Shown here piece after piece: positions 1 through 12,681 of a stretch of 64,000 bases of DNA. The stretch is from Struthio camelus (lineage: Eukaryota > Chordata > Aves > Struthioniformes > Struthionidae): positions 138,698,264-138,762,263 of the forward strand of contig NC_090943.1 of NCBI RefSeq assembly GCF_040807025.1, in the 5' to 3' direction. The first letter of the stretch is position 1; every line of letters starts with the position of its first letter. Below the pieces are notes generated by a model, which saw nothing but the letters and a program-made list of their open reading frames with translations, ran no database searches and was not told the DNA's origin. A program made the position numbers and the translations under genes.

Positions 1-207
1 AGGGGTAACAAAAACAAAACAAAAAAACCAGAATTGTTAACGGGGAATTCATGACAGGAGAAAAGGTTGAAATGAAACTTTGTAAAAGTGACATGAATCG
101 TTTGTCCGCTGAACTGAGAACAAAGAAAATTATAATGGTCTTACGTAACCTGGATATAAGTATGCATGTAAAGATATCTAGATAGACAGAGATCAACCTT
201 TCTTAGA

Positions 208-290
208 AAGAGCACAATAGGATTTGAACCAAGGACTTCTCCCCTGTATGAGCTGCAGAATTAAGTTCACTATCTGTGGCAGGAGCAGGC
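208..290 (-). repeat. Possible tRNA-derived SINE relic (B-box only)
   Basis: On the minus strand the segment complementary to 220-230 reads GGTTCAAATCC. This fits the RNA polymerase III B-box and tRNA T-loop pattern (GGTTCRANNCC). A weak A-box-like TAGTGAACTTA lies about 40 nt upstream on the same strand. The rest does not fold into a tRNA cloverleaf, so this is not a functional tRNA gene. An ancient tRNA-derived SINE head is the most economical reading, but a chance B-box match cannot be excluded. Confidence 0.2.
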
Positions 291-3200
291 ATTACTAATT
301 CTTATTCAGCACAGTAGAAACACAGTTGTCTAAAAACATATTTTACGATCTTTGTGTTGGTTACAAACCTCTCACTGCAATTCTCATGGAAATTATTTTT
401 TTCCCCTTCAAAGGGAAAATGTTTTGGAAACTCCCTGTGGGTTCCTCAGGCTGTTGGTTCATTACATGGATTACCCCTGCAGTGTTTCAGGCTCCCACAC
501 TCTGGACTGAGTTTTGATTCCATATCTATCTGCATTTTTTTATTTCACTGCCTTTTTCTTTTTCCAACCCACATTTTTCCCCACTGGGAATTAAATTGTT
601 TCGTATTTTTCCTTTGAAGCTAAGGTTCTTTAAGTGACTTCCACTGAGTTTTTCCAAATCAGGTTCCCCTAGCAGAACAAAAATGAAAACAATTCCTGCT
701 GGGGTGAGCCTTAAGAAATAGGTTATGTAATGAAACAGGAGAATGGATGATTGACGGTCAAGTATTCAGTTGGCTTTCGCCTACTTAACAAAGCCTGGAT
801 ACATACAAAAAAAAAAATCACAAACAAGTAGACTCCCATGTCTTTCCTGACCTTGGTAAACAGTCAAATTTATATACCTGTACCAAAGTAAATAAAGATT
901 CACATTTAAGGTTTTTAACAGTATATGTCCCTGAGAATGAAAAAGTTGGTTAATATTCTTTTTTGATGCAAAGCCAAAACTATTATTGCAAGTCTGTTGC
1001 TTGGGGCAAAGGCATAGCAAATAATGGCAGGAAGGGAAGAGTTGAGGGGGATACTGCAAAAAGCAGTGGAAGTATAAAATAGAGATGTCCAAGCATTTCT
1101 GTAAGAAACCGGCCTGGTGCCAGCTGGGCTCTTTCACACGAGCTTGCCAGGTTGGGTCCTGCTGAGTCGCTGCAGTGTGTGGCTCCTGTAGTGGCCAGTT
1201 CTTCACAGTCAGGGAGGCTTGTAAGCGTTGTTGAAGCGTAACACTGATGCACAGAGCAAGTTCAAAATCAGCACTGCCATGAAACGAATAGTCCTCCCAG
1301 AACATGTATCATGATGGACAGTTGGGCTAAGACAAACCACAGGCTCTTCAGGAACTGGATTTCATCCAGCAGGAATTAAGTAGTTTGGTCCAACTCATCT
1401 TGCTAGCTCTGGCATGCAGCCAGTTGCAGTAGAGATAGACTTGCTCTACAGAGAGCTGCATAGATGTGTCTGCTGATCTCTACAGCTCTAGCAAGGGACC
1501 CACCTAGCTCTGTGTGTTTTCCTTGGATGTAACCCTCCCTGGATCTGCAACGCACCAAAGTACAAGGAGGAACAGTAATTCTGCCAGTTGTCAGCACCGG
1601 TCTACTACAGCCACATATAATAAATCTTGCTGGGCTACATGACCTAAAATGATGCCACGTAAAATGATGAGGATGTCTTATTGCTATGCTGCTTATTGTA
1701 GAAAAGTTTTGGGAACCTCACTGCAAAAGTTTTTGGGTACCTAAAATAATCCACTTCAGGCAGATCTAACATTTTAGACAAGAGGCTGACATTTTCTGAA
1801 AGTCTGTCTTTGTGATGTCTCAGATAGTCATGCAAAACCCAGAGTGACAGTAGTTCCTAGATAATTCTGAAAAGTGTGATCTGGGCTTTACGAAATCTCA
1901 TAGTCCTTTTAGCCAACTGCTAATCTGTTAAAATGATGATCGTCCAAAATATGATGAGTGGGATTTTTCAAAGCCATTTTAAAGTATTAGATAATTTTCA
2001 TCAAATGAGAGTATAGTTTTGTGAGCAGAAATTAGCATTTGAATACGAAATGAATTATATTTGTAAGGGGTTTGCAGATTTTTTGGTCCAGGAGGAGTTT
2101 AGAAAGGGTTCACACTCTGTATTAAATCAATTGTATTATCCTGCAAAATATCCCCGTGAGATCTCAGAACCTGTGTGATAACATAGGTCGGCTTAGCTTT
2201 TCTAGGCAGTGAACACTTGCAACGGCTACAGATTTAGAGGAAGTAGAAAGCCTGCAACGTTTCATGCGACAGACCCTTTCATTGCATTTTTCCATCCCAA
2301 AGTGTATGCTGGTGTCTATCACACTTTGGGTGCCAGTCTTTATCCTCAAAGTTCCACCTCAAAAATCTAAGGAGAGTGAAATCTGAGCATTCAAAGACAG
2401 TCCATACTTACTTCACTGTAAAGAACAGAGAAGAAGCCTGACTTGCACTGAAACCTGTTTTCTGCTTTTCTGTAATTTTTTATCTAAAAGTAAGAGGTGA
2501 CTCACACAAACCTCATCCTAAGTATGTTTTTTGGTGGAGGCAAGACAAAAATATCCTGAGCTGGGGAAAGTGTAACGAAATTGCTATGCAGTGAGATTGG
2601 ATGGGGGGAACTATGCTTTTTGGTTAGTCCTGCAATACATTTTGTGTTGATAGTACTTTTGGATAGCTCTGGTTTGGATAGAAGGCCCACACAGTCCCTA
2701 TCTTGAAAAAAATATGTGTTCTCCTCTCTTCTTATTCCCCTATACTACCAGAATGGGTTGATGAATAATTAGATAACCTTAAATAAAATAGAGGTACTGA
2801 CACAGAAGCCTATGTACAGAAAGCGGCGTGTGTTCTTCTCAGGTTGGAGGATGTGACCTTAAATAAAGCTGCAGCACTTACTTCTCAGCCATCCATGCTA
2901 GCTTGATAGAAACCAGGACCAGCAATCGAAAGTGGGATGGCAAAAAAGAAAACGCTTGGGGACTACCAGCATAGCTTATTGAACTCCTCTTTTTTTCCCT
3001 ACAAAACTTTTTAGATAAGCCTTAATTCTAGCCTCAGAATCTTCTAATGCAGTAGCTGGCAAGGTAGAAAATTCGTGGATAGTTTATTTATTATAAAGTT
3101 TTGCATTCATTAAATTTTGTATTACTGCTATGTTGGAAGCCATAAACCAGCTTCCCACTTTTGATATGTCTTGCAGCATGGAGGAGGGCATTAATATTTT

Positions 3201-4491
3201 TTGTTCAGGTTGTAAAAAATTCACACTCACCTCATTGCCAGTGTCAAATAATTTTGCAAGATATGTTTAGGCACCCTTTGTTCAGAAAAATTGTGTGTTA
3301 TTCAAATCACGGGACTACCACAGCTTTTCTCAAAGAGCTGCTCTACAACCTAACAGTGCTATTAGAAAATGTTTCTTACGCAGACGCTCTATTGCTTTGC
3401 TTCATTTCATTTCCCCATGCTCCATATGTAAGTCTTTTGCCTCCAATTGTCCTTAAAATGTTTACAACCGTATCAGTTCTTGGAAGAAGTTAGTTACTTA
3501 TAACAAATAGAGAGTGTCTGGCATAAACAAGGGATGGATTTGACTGTAATTTGAATGAAAACTTAACCAAAAGGAAGGAAAAACTTGTTTTATCAGTCCA
3601 GTGTATCTCAGCCTCTTTGCTTTTTATCTGCCAGCTGCAGCAGGAACGGAGAAAAGCTCTTTATCCTGAACACGTCACGCCAGGTGTGGGTGAGGGGATT
3701 TCTCTATAAGAGATGTGTACAGTCACCTAAGGAGATGCTCTAACTACTAAGCTTTAGCACTGCTTTTCCTACCTCTTCCCATTCTCTACATAAAGTGATC
3801 GTAACTATATTTTTGTGGGGAAATCCTGCATGCAAGACATTTTCTAGGGTGAAAAAAAAACCCCAACAACGGAATTAGCAGACTCTGGGCAAAGTAGAGT
3901 CAAACATTATTCTTGGATCGTAACAACAGCTTAGGCAGGAGACAGGCACTGAACTGCACGAATAAAAGCATTTCTGGGCACGTATAAAAACAGAGCTCTA
4001 GCTGCCTTGAGAACTTCCAAGTCAAAGAGGGTTGTAGCTATTAAACTTAAATATCTCCAGGATTAGGAAGGACTTTAGGTCTCAGTTTGGGATTTGGGGA
4101 CCCTCAATTCTAGCCAAGTCCTTCTGGAGGATTTCCTTAAACTCCATAGCAGGTATTCATTTCAACTAATTACAGACAATCTGATCTGGAGAAAATGAGT
4201 ATTAGTACAGGACTGACATGTAATAGAAGATACATCTGAGCATCTGTGAAACACTCCCACTTCCAAAGCCATCAGAAACTTTTACTCATTATTTTAAGGC
4301 ACCTGAAATCATCCAATAATTCAAGTAGCCCTTCCCCAAACCTTCAAAATTTGCAAACAATTAGCTCCTAGTGCTCAGCCATCTTGTCCTTTTTGAGAAT
4401 TTTCTCTAGTTCTTTTTCTGTTAGTAAATATCCAAACACTGGAAGGAAAACAAGGCAATCATTAGCGTGCGTCTCTTTCAAGTGGTTAGAG

Positions 4492-4516
4492 TGCAACCTG
4501 CAAATTTCAGGTTGCA
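4492..4516. repeat. Perfect 9-bp stem-loop
   Basis: TGCAACCTG, then a 7-nt loop, then CAGGTTGCA form an uninterrupted inverted repeat. There is no T-run to suggest a terminator and no adjacent gene. It is probably a chance hairpin or a relic of a foldback element. Confidence 0.5.
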
Positions 4517-5542
4517 GCACCAACAGTTAATGTTCAGAATCTATAAAAAAGACATCTAATAGACATGAAGGAGTTAGCTTAGTCTGGAAGTATTACTCAC
4601 ATAATAATTGGTGCTTTTGTGCAGGTCTGTCTGGATCCAAACTATCAACATTTTTAGAGTTTTCTCTCCAGGAAATTAAAAATACGAATGTTTGCATAAA
4701 AAAAGAAAACCTAAAATACCACTTGTTCTTGAATCTATTAGAAATGAATTTTTTACCACTAAAATAAAATACATTAAGACCTAAAAATAAAACACAACGT
4801 AATATTTTATTAATCTTGTAGTTTTAGTGTGCATATTTCATGAAATGTCAAAAAATATTAAAGGTAACAGTTGGCTATAGCAGCATAACAAAGTTTTAAG
4901 ACTAAATTTTAAGGAAACTTTAAAAATTCTATGAGATTACATATTGTAATACATCATATAAAATCATGTTCAGCTTATAAACACACTTATAAATACAAGT
5001 AACTGCTTTGAAGGAAGTGAAGCAATGAAGCTTAAAGCATCATATTAAGGAATACAAGTAGGTATTTCCTCTGGCAGGGTGGTTCTAGAGGCACCATTAG
5101 GATAACAATGTACCATAGACTGCAACAAGAAGTAATGAAATATGCAGCCTTGTGCTGATGAGCTATAATGTAGTACTTGGAAAAAAACACAATTAAAAAA
5201 ACCAGACCAATAGGGAAGGAGAAATATGATGAAACGATGATAGACATTGATGTATTACTCACAAACAGGAATCAATGAAATTAAAGCTAAAAATGTCCAT
5301 TAGCTGGCTCCTTTGTTTCAAGCTGTAATGTTCTCCACAGTCAGGAATGAATTTTTTAAGCTGCATATAGGGTTCATCATCTAACATAAAACATTGAAAT
5401 GCAAACACTGATTTTCATTTTTTCTGTACAACTTTCATCCTGGATTTCCTGTCTTTAGTAAGGTAAATAGATGCAGAGCTACTTCTCTATAGGTTCAAGG
5501 TTTATTTGTTTTAAAAATAAATTGTGAAATATCTATATGCTG

Positions 5543-5562
5543 TTACACTAGGCCTAGTGTAA
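5543..5562. repeat. Perfect 20-bp palindrome
   Basis: TTACACTAGGCCTAGTGTAA is self-complementary over all 20 bases and the symmetry stops immediately outside. Perfect palindromes of this length are uncommon in random sequence. It sits in AT-rich DNA with no gene nearby and no tandem repeat to explain it. It could bind a dimeric factor or be an inert relic. Confidence 0.6.
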
Positions 5563-8500
5563 TTAATTTTTATTTTAATCTATTAAAGATGCTTTCTCTT
5601 CAAAGCTATCATACTAATAAACTAAGAACATTTATATTAGATGAAGCAAGAGTGGAAAAAGGCACATTTTATCATGACTGGAGAATTTCTTCAGCATTCC
5701 TTGGTGGAGCTGCAAAGTCCTTCATCCAAAGTTGCATAAAAGTTGTCATCTTACCTTTGATACAGATCCTCAGTCATTCATTCAGTTTTCTCCTCTCTCT
5801 CTCTCGCTCTCTTTAAAAAATACCCTGAAAATAACCTTCAGCTTCTTTAAAACATAAAGCTTTGGCATTTTGGAGAAACTGTAATGAGCCAATAAACCCA
5901 ATTTGGAGGCTGGTTAGTATCACATAAATTAATTTCCCTGCTAAATGATCAGAGTCACATCCACCTTTTTCACTACCATCTGCCTCACAACAAAGTTGGC
6001 ACTGTACTCCTTTGAGAGGTGGACTGTAAAAGTGTCATTTAGAAAAGGCTTATTAACAAAATCCTTTCTAAGTTCCAATTTTCCTGTTCCAGGGTAATGA
6101 TCACAGATAGCCCATATATACTGTTAGTAGGAAGCACTGAAACCTCCATATGGCACGCACCGAAAAAAAATGTAGGGTAAATGGAATGTGTGTATGGATC
6201 TATACAGCTATCTACTCCATTTTTAGGGATTTCCCTCGGTATTTTATCATGACAGTTCTGCTAGTTGTATTTCAGTCTGTGAGGAGACACTACCTTACAG
6301 CTGGGGTATTTCCCCTTTCTGCACTCTGGACAATTATACAATCCAGCATTTTGCCACACCTACAAAACGGTAAAGGGACAGACCACTTTTCCAGAGCTTG
6401 CTCTTGATTTATTTTCTCTCTGTCGCCTCTCTGTGTGACAGACATTTGAGGCATTGAGACATTTGACATGCACTCTGCAGTCTCATTTCATTCCTCCACA
6501 CAGCCAGTTGGTTGGCAAGGACTTTGTGACAGTTCGATTGTGGGGGACATGCAGAGAAATTAATGGGTGCTTCACCTCTACCCAAAAAGTATCCTTAATG
6601 TCTGAAAATCTCAGTTCTTAATTTCAAAAAGTGTTCTTAATTCTAACAGTCCAAAGCTCCAGATGGGTCTTTTCCGAGTGACTAGAGCTCCTCATAGTTT
6701 GCCAAGAAGGGATGTGTCTTCTTCCTCCAGCTGACAGGACGTGATGTGAAAGCCGCAGACAAGCACTGCGGTGCCTCAGCAGTGTCTAGTGGAAAAATGT
6801 CAACTCACAGCCACAGTATAGATGCTCTGCAGTGTCAATACCTTGACACTGGCTTTGTGCTGGAGCCGCTTGTCACCTGCTGGGGCTCTGAAACACGATC
6901 TTCAGAGAGCAGGCATAGGCAAGCTGTGCCAACTCTTTTGAGCTCTCTTTCCCCATGTGGGATAGAGGGCTCCCTGAAACCTCTTCGGCTTTCTCAGGTC
7001 CCTATTTCTGTTTGGCTGGTTGTGTCTGCAATTTCCTGTCTATTTTCATCCTCTCACCATGTAAATTTTTTGGGTGTTTTTTGCTTCCTGTGTAATGTGG
7101 AGAAGCAAGCTGTCTTTGTAGTTTGCGGAAGCCATTTAAACTCTTCAAGCTTAGCCTTTACTTTCAACAGCTGGGGTAAAGCAGGGAAACCTCAGTACAT
7201 AGTTTCTAAGTTCAGCTTCAAGATACCTTTCCGGAATTTTGTATATATTGTTGGTAAAGATACATGCGTACAGTGGAGGTGACGAAGTTTTAAATTTAGA
7301 CCGAGACTTCGGTTTCCTTTTTCCAGCAATTAAAAAAATAGAGTGACTTCATTGATGCATGGGACAATGGGGAAATACGTTTTCCCACGTGAAAGAAGTG
7401 AGGTTAAAGTTTATTGCTCATATTAAAAGCCATAAGTAAGTTTCCCTTTTATACAGCAGAGACAGACTGTAGCAGTGACATTAAATGAAATTTTACCAAT
7501 GCCATTTCTTTAGCAATGAACGGCATTGTCCCTTTCTGGGCTGAGGTACCTCTGGGCCCTGAACATTCAGACAAGGGATCAATATCAATATGCTGTATAA
7601 GGATCATGTTATGTTGTTCTCTGTCACTAAACCTGTACCTAGCATGTTTTTGCTGTACTATATACAAGCCAGTAGCTTTGGTTTATTTTCTAGAGTAGAC
7701 TTTCTTTTTCTTTTTTTTTTTAATTGTTAAACCTCCATTTTTTCCTCTTATCATTAGCTATAAATCCTGGTATAGAAACAGGAGTTTTTCTTGGATTATG
7801 ATGATCTCTGCATTCTAAATAACTGAAAAGGTCATTGCTAAGATAAATTTTCATAATATTCTATCTTGCTTTTCCTGGAAACTAGGAAGTGTAATCAGAT
7901 TCTTTAGCTTTATTTTTCCCTCTTAACATATACTTCCTTTGGTTTGTTTTTAAAAATGATGTAAGAAGGATTTGGCTTAAAGAAATTATTTGCAATAAAT
8001 CTAGTTAGGAACCTCTTCGGACTTAGTTCTAAGCAACAAAAACTGTAGCAGTAGCTGCATGAGTCAAACTTTACTTCAAAAAAGTTCTTAAAACCAAACT
8101 GTGTATTTCTGATCTGTGTGTCCTCTGTGCTTGAAATGGAATCTAAATGCCCTGAATGTAAATTAAAAATAGTAAATTGTACTATTGTAAAGGTCAAAAG
8201 CTCGACCGCAGAATTGCTTACAATGTTTCCTTCAGACTTATTGTCTTCCCACATTTGGAGAGAATTGAAAACTTTCTTTTCCATTGTAATTACCACAGCC
8301 AGTAGAATCTGGAAAGCTTAACGTATTAAATATTTTTGCACTTTCTCAGGATCTTTATCATCTTTATCATCTGAAATGGATTTCCACTCAGGAAAAAGAA
8401 CCATACTGTATAAAATGTAATTTCTCTGACTTTCCATTTCTGTACAGAAATTTCCAATAGAGAATTTCCATTTCCAATAGAAAGAGAGTTAATATTGATA

Positions 8501-9436
8501 GACCAGGCTACTGTTTTTTTTTTTCCCCTTTATTTAAAATTGTATATTAAATAGAAGCCTAAGACTATTTGAAGGCTGGATACTGAATGTCTTTTTAAAA
8601 TAATGAAGCCTCACTCACAGTGCATGAGTAATGTACTAGACAGTATGGCAATATCATTATTAGGTAATAATAATGAACTATATCCATGTTCCACATACAG
8701 TAAAGTGAAGGGGCAGAGGTTTTTGTTTGTACCCGCCAGCAGTTTCGAGAAGTTCTTCTCTAATTGTTTTTCTGGAGGTCAACATGGATGTTCTGGTTCT
8801 TTACAGCTTCTTACCCAGTCCTGAGTGCAACCTGTTTCACAGATCCTGAAAGAATGGAAGGGCCTATTTTGAGATAGACAGTTTGCTTAAAAATCATACT
8901 GGTACTATTAGCTATACCCTGCATTCTATGATTGGGCTGAGGAGAAGGCTCCTTCCTGGCTTTTATGGGTTCCTCTGGGTACAGGAAACATTCTAATAAT
9001 GCTTTATAAATGCTACGTGTCTTTCCCTTACTCCTGTCTTGAATATCCTAAAAATATAGCTTATACTCTATTCCTGTTATTGTTTCAGAGTGATTTCACT
9101 GTCAGATAAATACACAGGTAGTGTTACACCTATTAATGTAACTGAGACCTCAGCTTGCCAAGTAAACATTAATTCAGACAATTTTCCACAATATATATGG
9201 TTATAAATAACACAACCCTGCTAGTCTTTTGTGTAAATAAGATTATGTACACAAGACATGTTATTAGTATTATCACTGGAAGTGTACTGTGCATTCACAG
9301 AAGACTATTTTAACATATATGTGGTGTATAGGCCTCTTTTATAGGCCTGGTTGCTGACTAAACTAAAGGTTTTTTTTAAAAAATGTGCTTAAAACAAAAC
9401 ATAAAACTTGGAAATTACCATTTTTGTGTACATACT

Positions 9437-9463
9437 TCTAGGACAAATTCAGATTGTCCTAGA
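9437..9463. repeat. Perfect 10-bp stem-loop
   Basis: TCTAGGACAA, a 7-nt loop and TTGTCCTAGA form a perfect stem with a short loop. It lies in gene-free DNA about 730 bp left of the much larger hairpin at 10195. I see no function. Confidence 0.5.
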
Positions 9464-10194
9464 GGTGATTGTAGGGTATGTTACATAGTATTTTGTACAC
9501 AAAAATGAGCCTGGTCACTCCATGTTTTCAGCTAACTGGACACAAGTCATCAAAGATACAGAAGCTACCTAACAATATTTAAGATGACAACACGTTTGAG
9601 GTGGCAAGCCCTGTTCCAGCACAACATCATACTATCTGGAAAGCTTGCAAGGCTTATTAACCTGACCACAGTACCATGTAAAATGTGGCTCTGCCGTTCC
9701 CTATTCTGCTCTGAGCATATCCAGATATAAGACACACTAGATAACTACATTTTGTAATACAATTGTGAATACAAAATACTCAGCTGAGAGGAAGGCATGA
9801 ACAAGTAAACCACAATTCAAGCTGTTGTCTGCTTTGTTTACACAGTTAACTGACTTCAGCAAACGAGGAGCAGAATGAAGCCCTATGGCCTGAATCTGTG
9901 CTCTCCTGGAGCACAATCAGATGCTGCAGTAAGCAGCACCAAGCAGGACCAAAGAACTATTTGGACTTGTTTAGATGTACTCTCTGAATAAGCCACACTG
10001 TTGAGTAGATCTGCATAAATCTCTTTCTCTAAAGCAATCACCCCCAAAAGACTAAAGAGCTTCTTTAGACTTATGTGCTAGCCTTTATCAGAACAGAAAC
10101 TAGAAGAATACACTTTTAAATCAGAGAAAACTCAAAATGGCAAGGGAAGACAGAACAGAATTTGAGAATTTGTAAACAAATCTCCCATCTCTGT

Positions 10195-10297
10195 GTCATA
10201 GCAGAGCAGGCCTCCCCGTCCAGTCTTGGTTTCAGACTAATAACTTGGTGACTAGTCTGAACTCAAGATTGAACAGGGAGGCCTGCTCTGCTACGAC
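10195..10297. repeat. Long 45-bp inverted repeat (foldback hairpin)
   Basis: Arm 10195-10239 and arm 10253-10297 are reverse complements with 39 of 45 positions matching and no gap, separated by a 13-nt loop (10240-10252). The outer part, containing GCAGAGCAGGCCTCCC, is nearly perfect. Five of the six differences are transitions, so on one strand or the other many become G.U pairs in RNA. Length, arm size and loop size resemble a microRNA precursor or a tiny foldback (MITE-like) element. I see no target-site duplication I would defend and no coding potential. Transcription is unknown. Confidence 0.75.
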
Positions 10298-10529
10298 ATA
10301 AAGACGAGTAAGCCACATTGACCTCTCTGAATCCCTTGGAAAGATTTTTTTACCTCTCCTCTTGTTTTGGCTGTATTTCTAACCCCCCATTTCTCACCCT
10401 TCAGGAGATGTCCAGTTATGTTTGTTCTGCCAGTTCCCTGCTGGTTCTGGCTCTTCAGTTTTCTCTCCTGTCTGCCCTGTCCCACACCTGGGAATCTTCT
10501 CTCCTCTGTACATGTCCGAGAGTTTCCAG
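10298..10529. other. Short spacer between hairpin and LTR-like block
   Basis: CT-rich DNA with overlapping open frames on both strands and no splice context. I see nothing functional. Confidence 0.4.
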
Positions 10530-11430
10530 ACAAGTGTGATGTGCCATTAGACTGGCATCCGGCATGCTTTTGGATTCCGGGGTTAGTTGTACTGAACTCA
10601 AGAGACCATTATTTGTTAAATGTGAGAATTTATTAGAGACAAGAGGTTATAGCAAAGCTAAAAGTATAGCAAGCTAGAAAGAGAACACAACTGAAAATAT
10701 ATATACGTATCAGAGCTCTACAGTTAAATCACAGTAAAAAAAACACTCTTGCCTTTTACTTGAGGGCCACCCTTCCAGTATAGTTTTCCCCAGATTCTCA
10801 AACAACGGGTGCACAGTATAGTAACTGCTCTCATACTGTATGGGCCGCCCTTCTGGCTAATTTTCCCCAGTTTCTTCTCACCACGCTGTTGACATCAGGG
10901 GCTTCGCTGCTGACGGGTGGGTCCTCGGGTCTGCAGGCCAGCTGATGGTGGGTCCAAGTCCACAAATAACATGTGGCTTACTCTCTTTTACAGTCAGTTA
11001 GAACAACGCCAGCCCACAGTTACACCAAAGCTGTACGGCTCTAGTCAATAACATTGCGCACATCAACAGGTAACCTTGTGCTCAGCCCACAACACTGCTT
11101 CATTGGTAACAATGCGCCCGTTAAGGGGTCGCTCTGCGGGGAATGGCTCCACAGCACCTACGTGTTTATGGTGTGGGTCTGTGGTGTCACTTCTCCTTTG
11201 TCTGGACTTGTCAATCATGAGGTTGTTAGAGGGTGTGCCCCCAGCAGGCCACAATGTGGTGGCTCCAGCCATGGTGCACTGGGGTTTCTTACTTCCTGGG
11301 GAGTGCCCTAGAGCAAATCCCTCTTCTATGGACTGCACCGTCTGGAGTCCCATGCTTGCCTGTGTGGTGCCTGTCAAGGAGGTGCTGCAGCTAGGCCAAG
11401 AGAGTTCCTGTGCGCTGTCTTCTCTCACAC
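10530..11430. mobile_element. LTR-like or other dispersed-repeat block, unclassified
   Basis: This 0.9-kb block differs from its surroundings: more GC, several CpGs, and open frames on both strands at 11054-11486. It contains a module of about 38 bp repeated at 10764-10800 and 10842-10880 (GGGCC-CCCTTC core, then TTTTCCCCAG), and two copies of CAGTATAG. Duplicated enhancer-like modules in a CpG-bearing block are typical of retroviral-type LTRs, but I cannot define LTR ends, a primer-binding site or a polyadenylation signal in the right place. It might also be an old gene fragment or another repeat family. The left and right limits are approximate. Confidence 0.3.
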
Positions 11431-12660
11431 TTTTGAAGGAATGTAACAGAGGAGTTGAACAATCTCCATATGCCCTAAAAATCTAAAAATCCTTATCATG
11501 ATAAGTCTTTCTTTAATTAAAAAAAGAGTTACAACAAAATAAAGACTGCAGTCTGAGGTGTAGAAATACACTAAAGCCTGATGTAGCTGAGCATATGTAT
11601 CATTACTATACACATTGGTACATTTGAGGTTTTTCTTCTTGGCTGGAGCACAGAACACAGAGTTAGTAGTACTGTAAGGCAGATAGTAAAAGCAAAAGAA
11701 AACTCCTTTCCAAGCTTCACTATCTCACCCCTTTTTCTCCACACATACGCATTCTAAAGTTGTGTTTTCTGGGTTGTCCTCATGTTAGGCCCTGTAGGTG
11801 TTTAAGCTCTGGTCTCGTATACCGATGGCTCCCAAAAGGACCTAAGCAAGGTGTCAAAACCCTGGAGCAGGAGGTATTGAGTTATGTCCCATGTTCAGCA
11901 TTTTGGTGGTGACCCTTCAGCATTCTGACTCATCAGTTTCCTACTTTGAGAGCTCAGCTCATGAAGTCTACAAGCAAATCCTGGATTATACCACAGGGGC
12001 AAGTCACCTAATCAGCTCTTAACTCCGGTCTAGGACAAACAAATGAATAAAACTTCCAAACTGATCATCGATTCGGCAGTACCAAGTGCAAGGTCATGGT
12101 CTTAAGAACTAAATAGTCTTCTACAACAAAAGAGATCATCTGTTTAAAAACTATTCTCAAACAGGTTAACTTAAACTAGGACAGCTGTGGGAAAATCTTG
12201 GTAAATTATGGGACTAAAGATTAAGGAGATTAAGGTTCTGCTTTATGCATTCAGGTATGTTCTCTTCACCTGTATTTTGACCTAAACAAGGTAGCCTGGG
12301 ACTGAAAGTCATATACCTGCATCAGTACAGAAGTGAGCCTAGATTGCTCCTTGCCAGTGTTACCAGGTCCTGAGAGGCAGGACTACATAAATATCTTAAG
12401 CAAGGCTTAAGGACTGAATAGGTATACACATAGAGAGATCTGCCTAGCTTCAAGCCCAGATTTGCCGTGGGTTCAGCTTACCCAGAGCACAGACCAAGAA
12501 AAAACACCATTTCCTTTTCCCTGTCAGTCATACCTGAAGAGAATTTGGCTTTTTTTTTTTGTTTAATCTAAAATAAAGGCCAAGAGAGAGAACATTTATA
12601 CTTTAAATATACTAAGCATGAAAACATTATAGACAAGCATCTGTATAAGATTAAAGTTAA

Positions 12661-12681
12661 CCTTGGATCAAAGATCCAAGG
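12661..12681. repeat. Perfect 9-bp stem with 3-nt loop
   Basis: CCTTGGATC AAA GATCCAAGG is a perfect tight hairpin. It is isolated, with no gene or T-tract next to it. Confidence 0.5.

Larger units (their letters stand above)
1..10194. other. Gene-free AT-rich left flank
   Basis: I see no exon with a convincing acceptor, open frame and donor in this 10 kb. The longest open frames, about 174 codons on the minus strand near 0.8-1.3 kb and 178 codons on the plus strand near 6.75-7.28 kb, have no recognisable motif, low-complexity Ser/Leu/Cys content and no splice context. A few frames of that length are expected by chance on six frames. Short structural features inside (tRNA-like relic, hairpins, palindrome) are listed separately. 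The rest is ordinary unique-looking AT-rich DNA with short CT-rich runs, for example near 5795. Confidence 0.6.

Noticed and set aside
781-1305. 174-codon open frame on the minus strand
   Set aside because: Composition unlike protein (Cys, Phe, His and Gln runs), no signal, and another frame is open across the same DNA.
6746-7282. 178-codon open frame on the + strand
   Set aside because: No motif, no splice context. One frame of this length is about what chance gives in 64 kb on six frames.
11054-11486. Overlapping 85-136-codon frames on both strands
   Set aside because: They fall in the repeat-like block and have no recognisable domain; treated as a composition effect.
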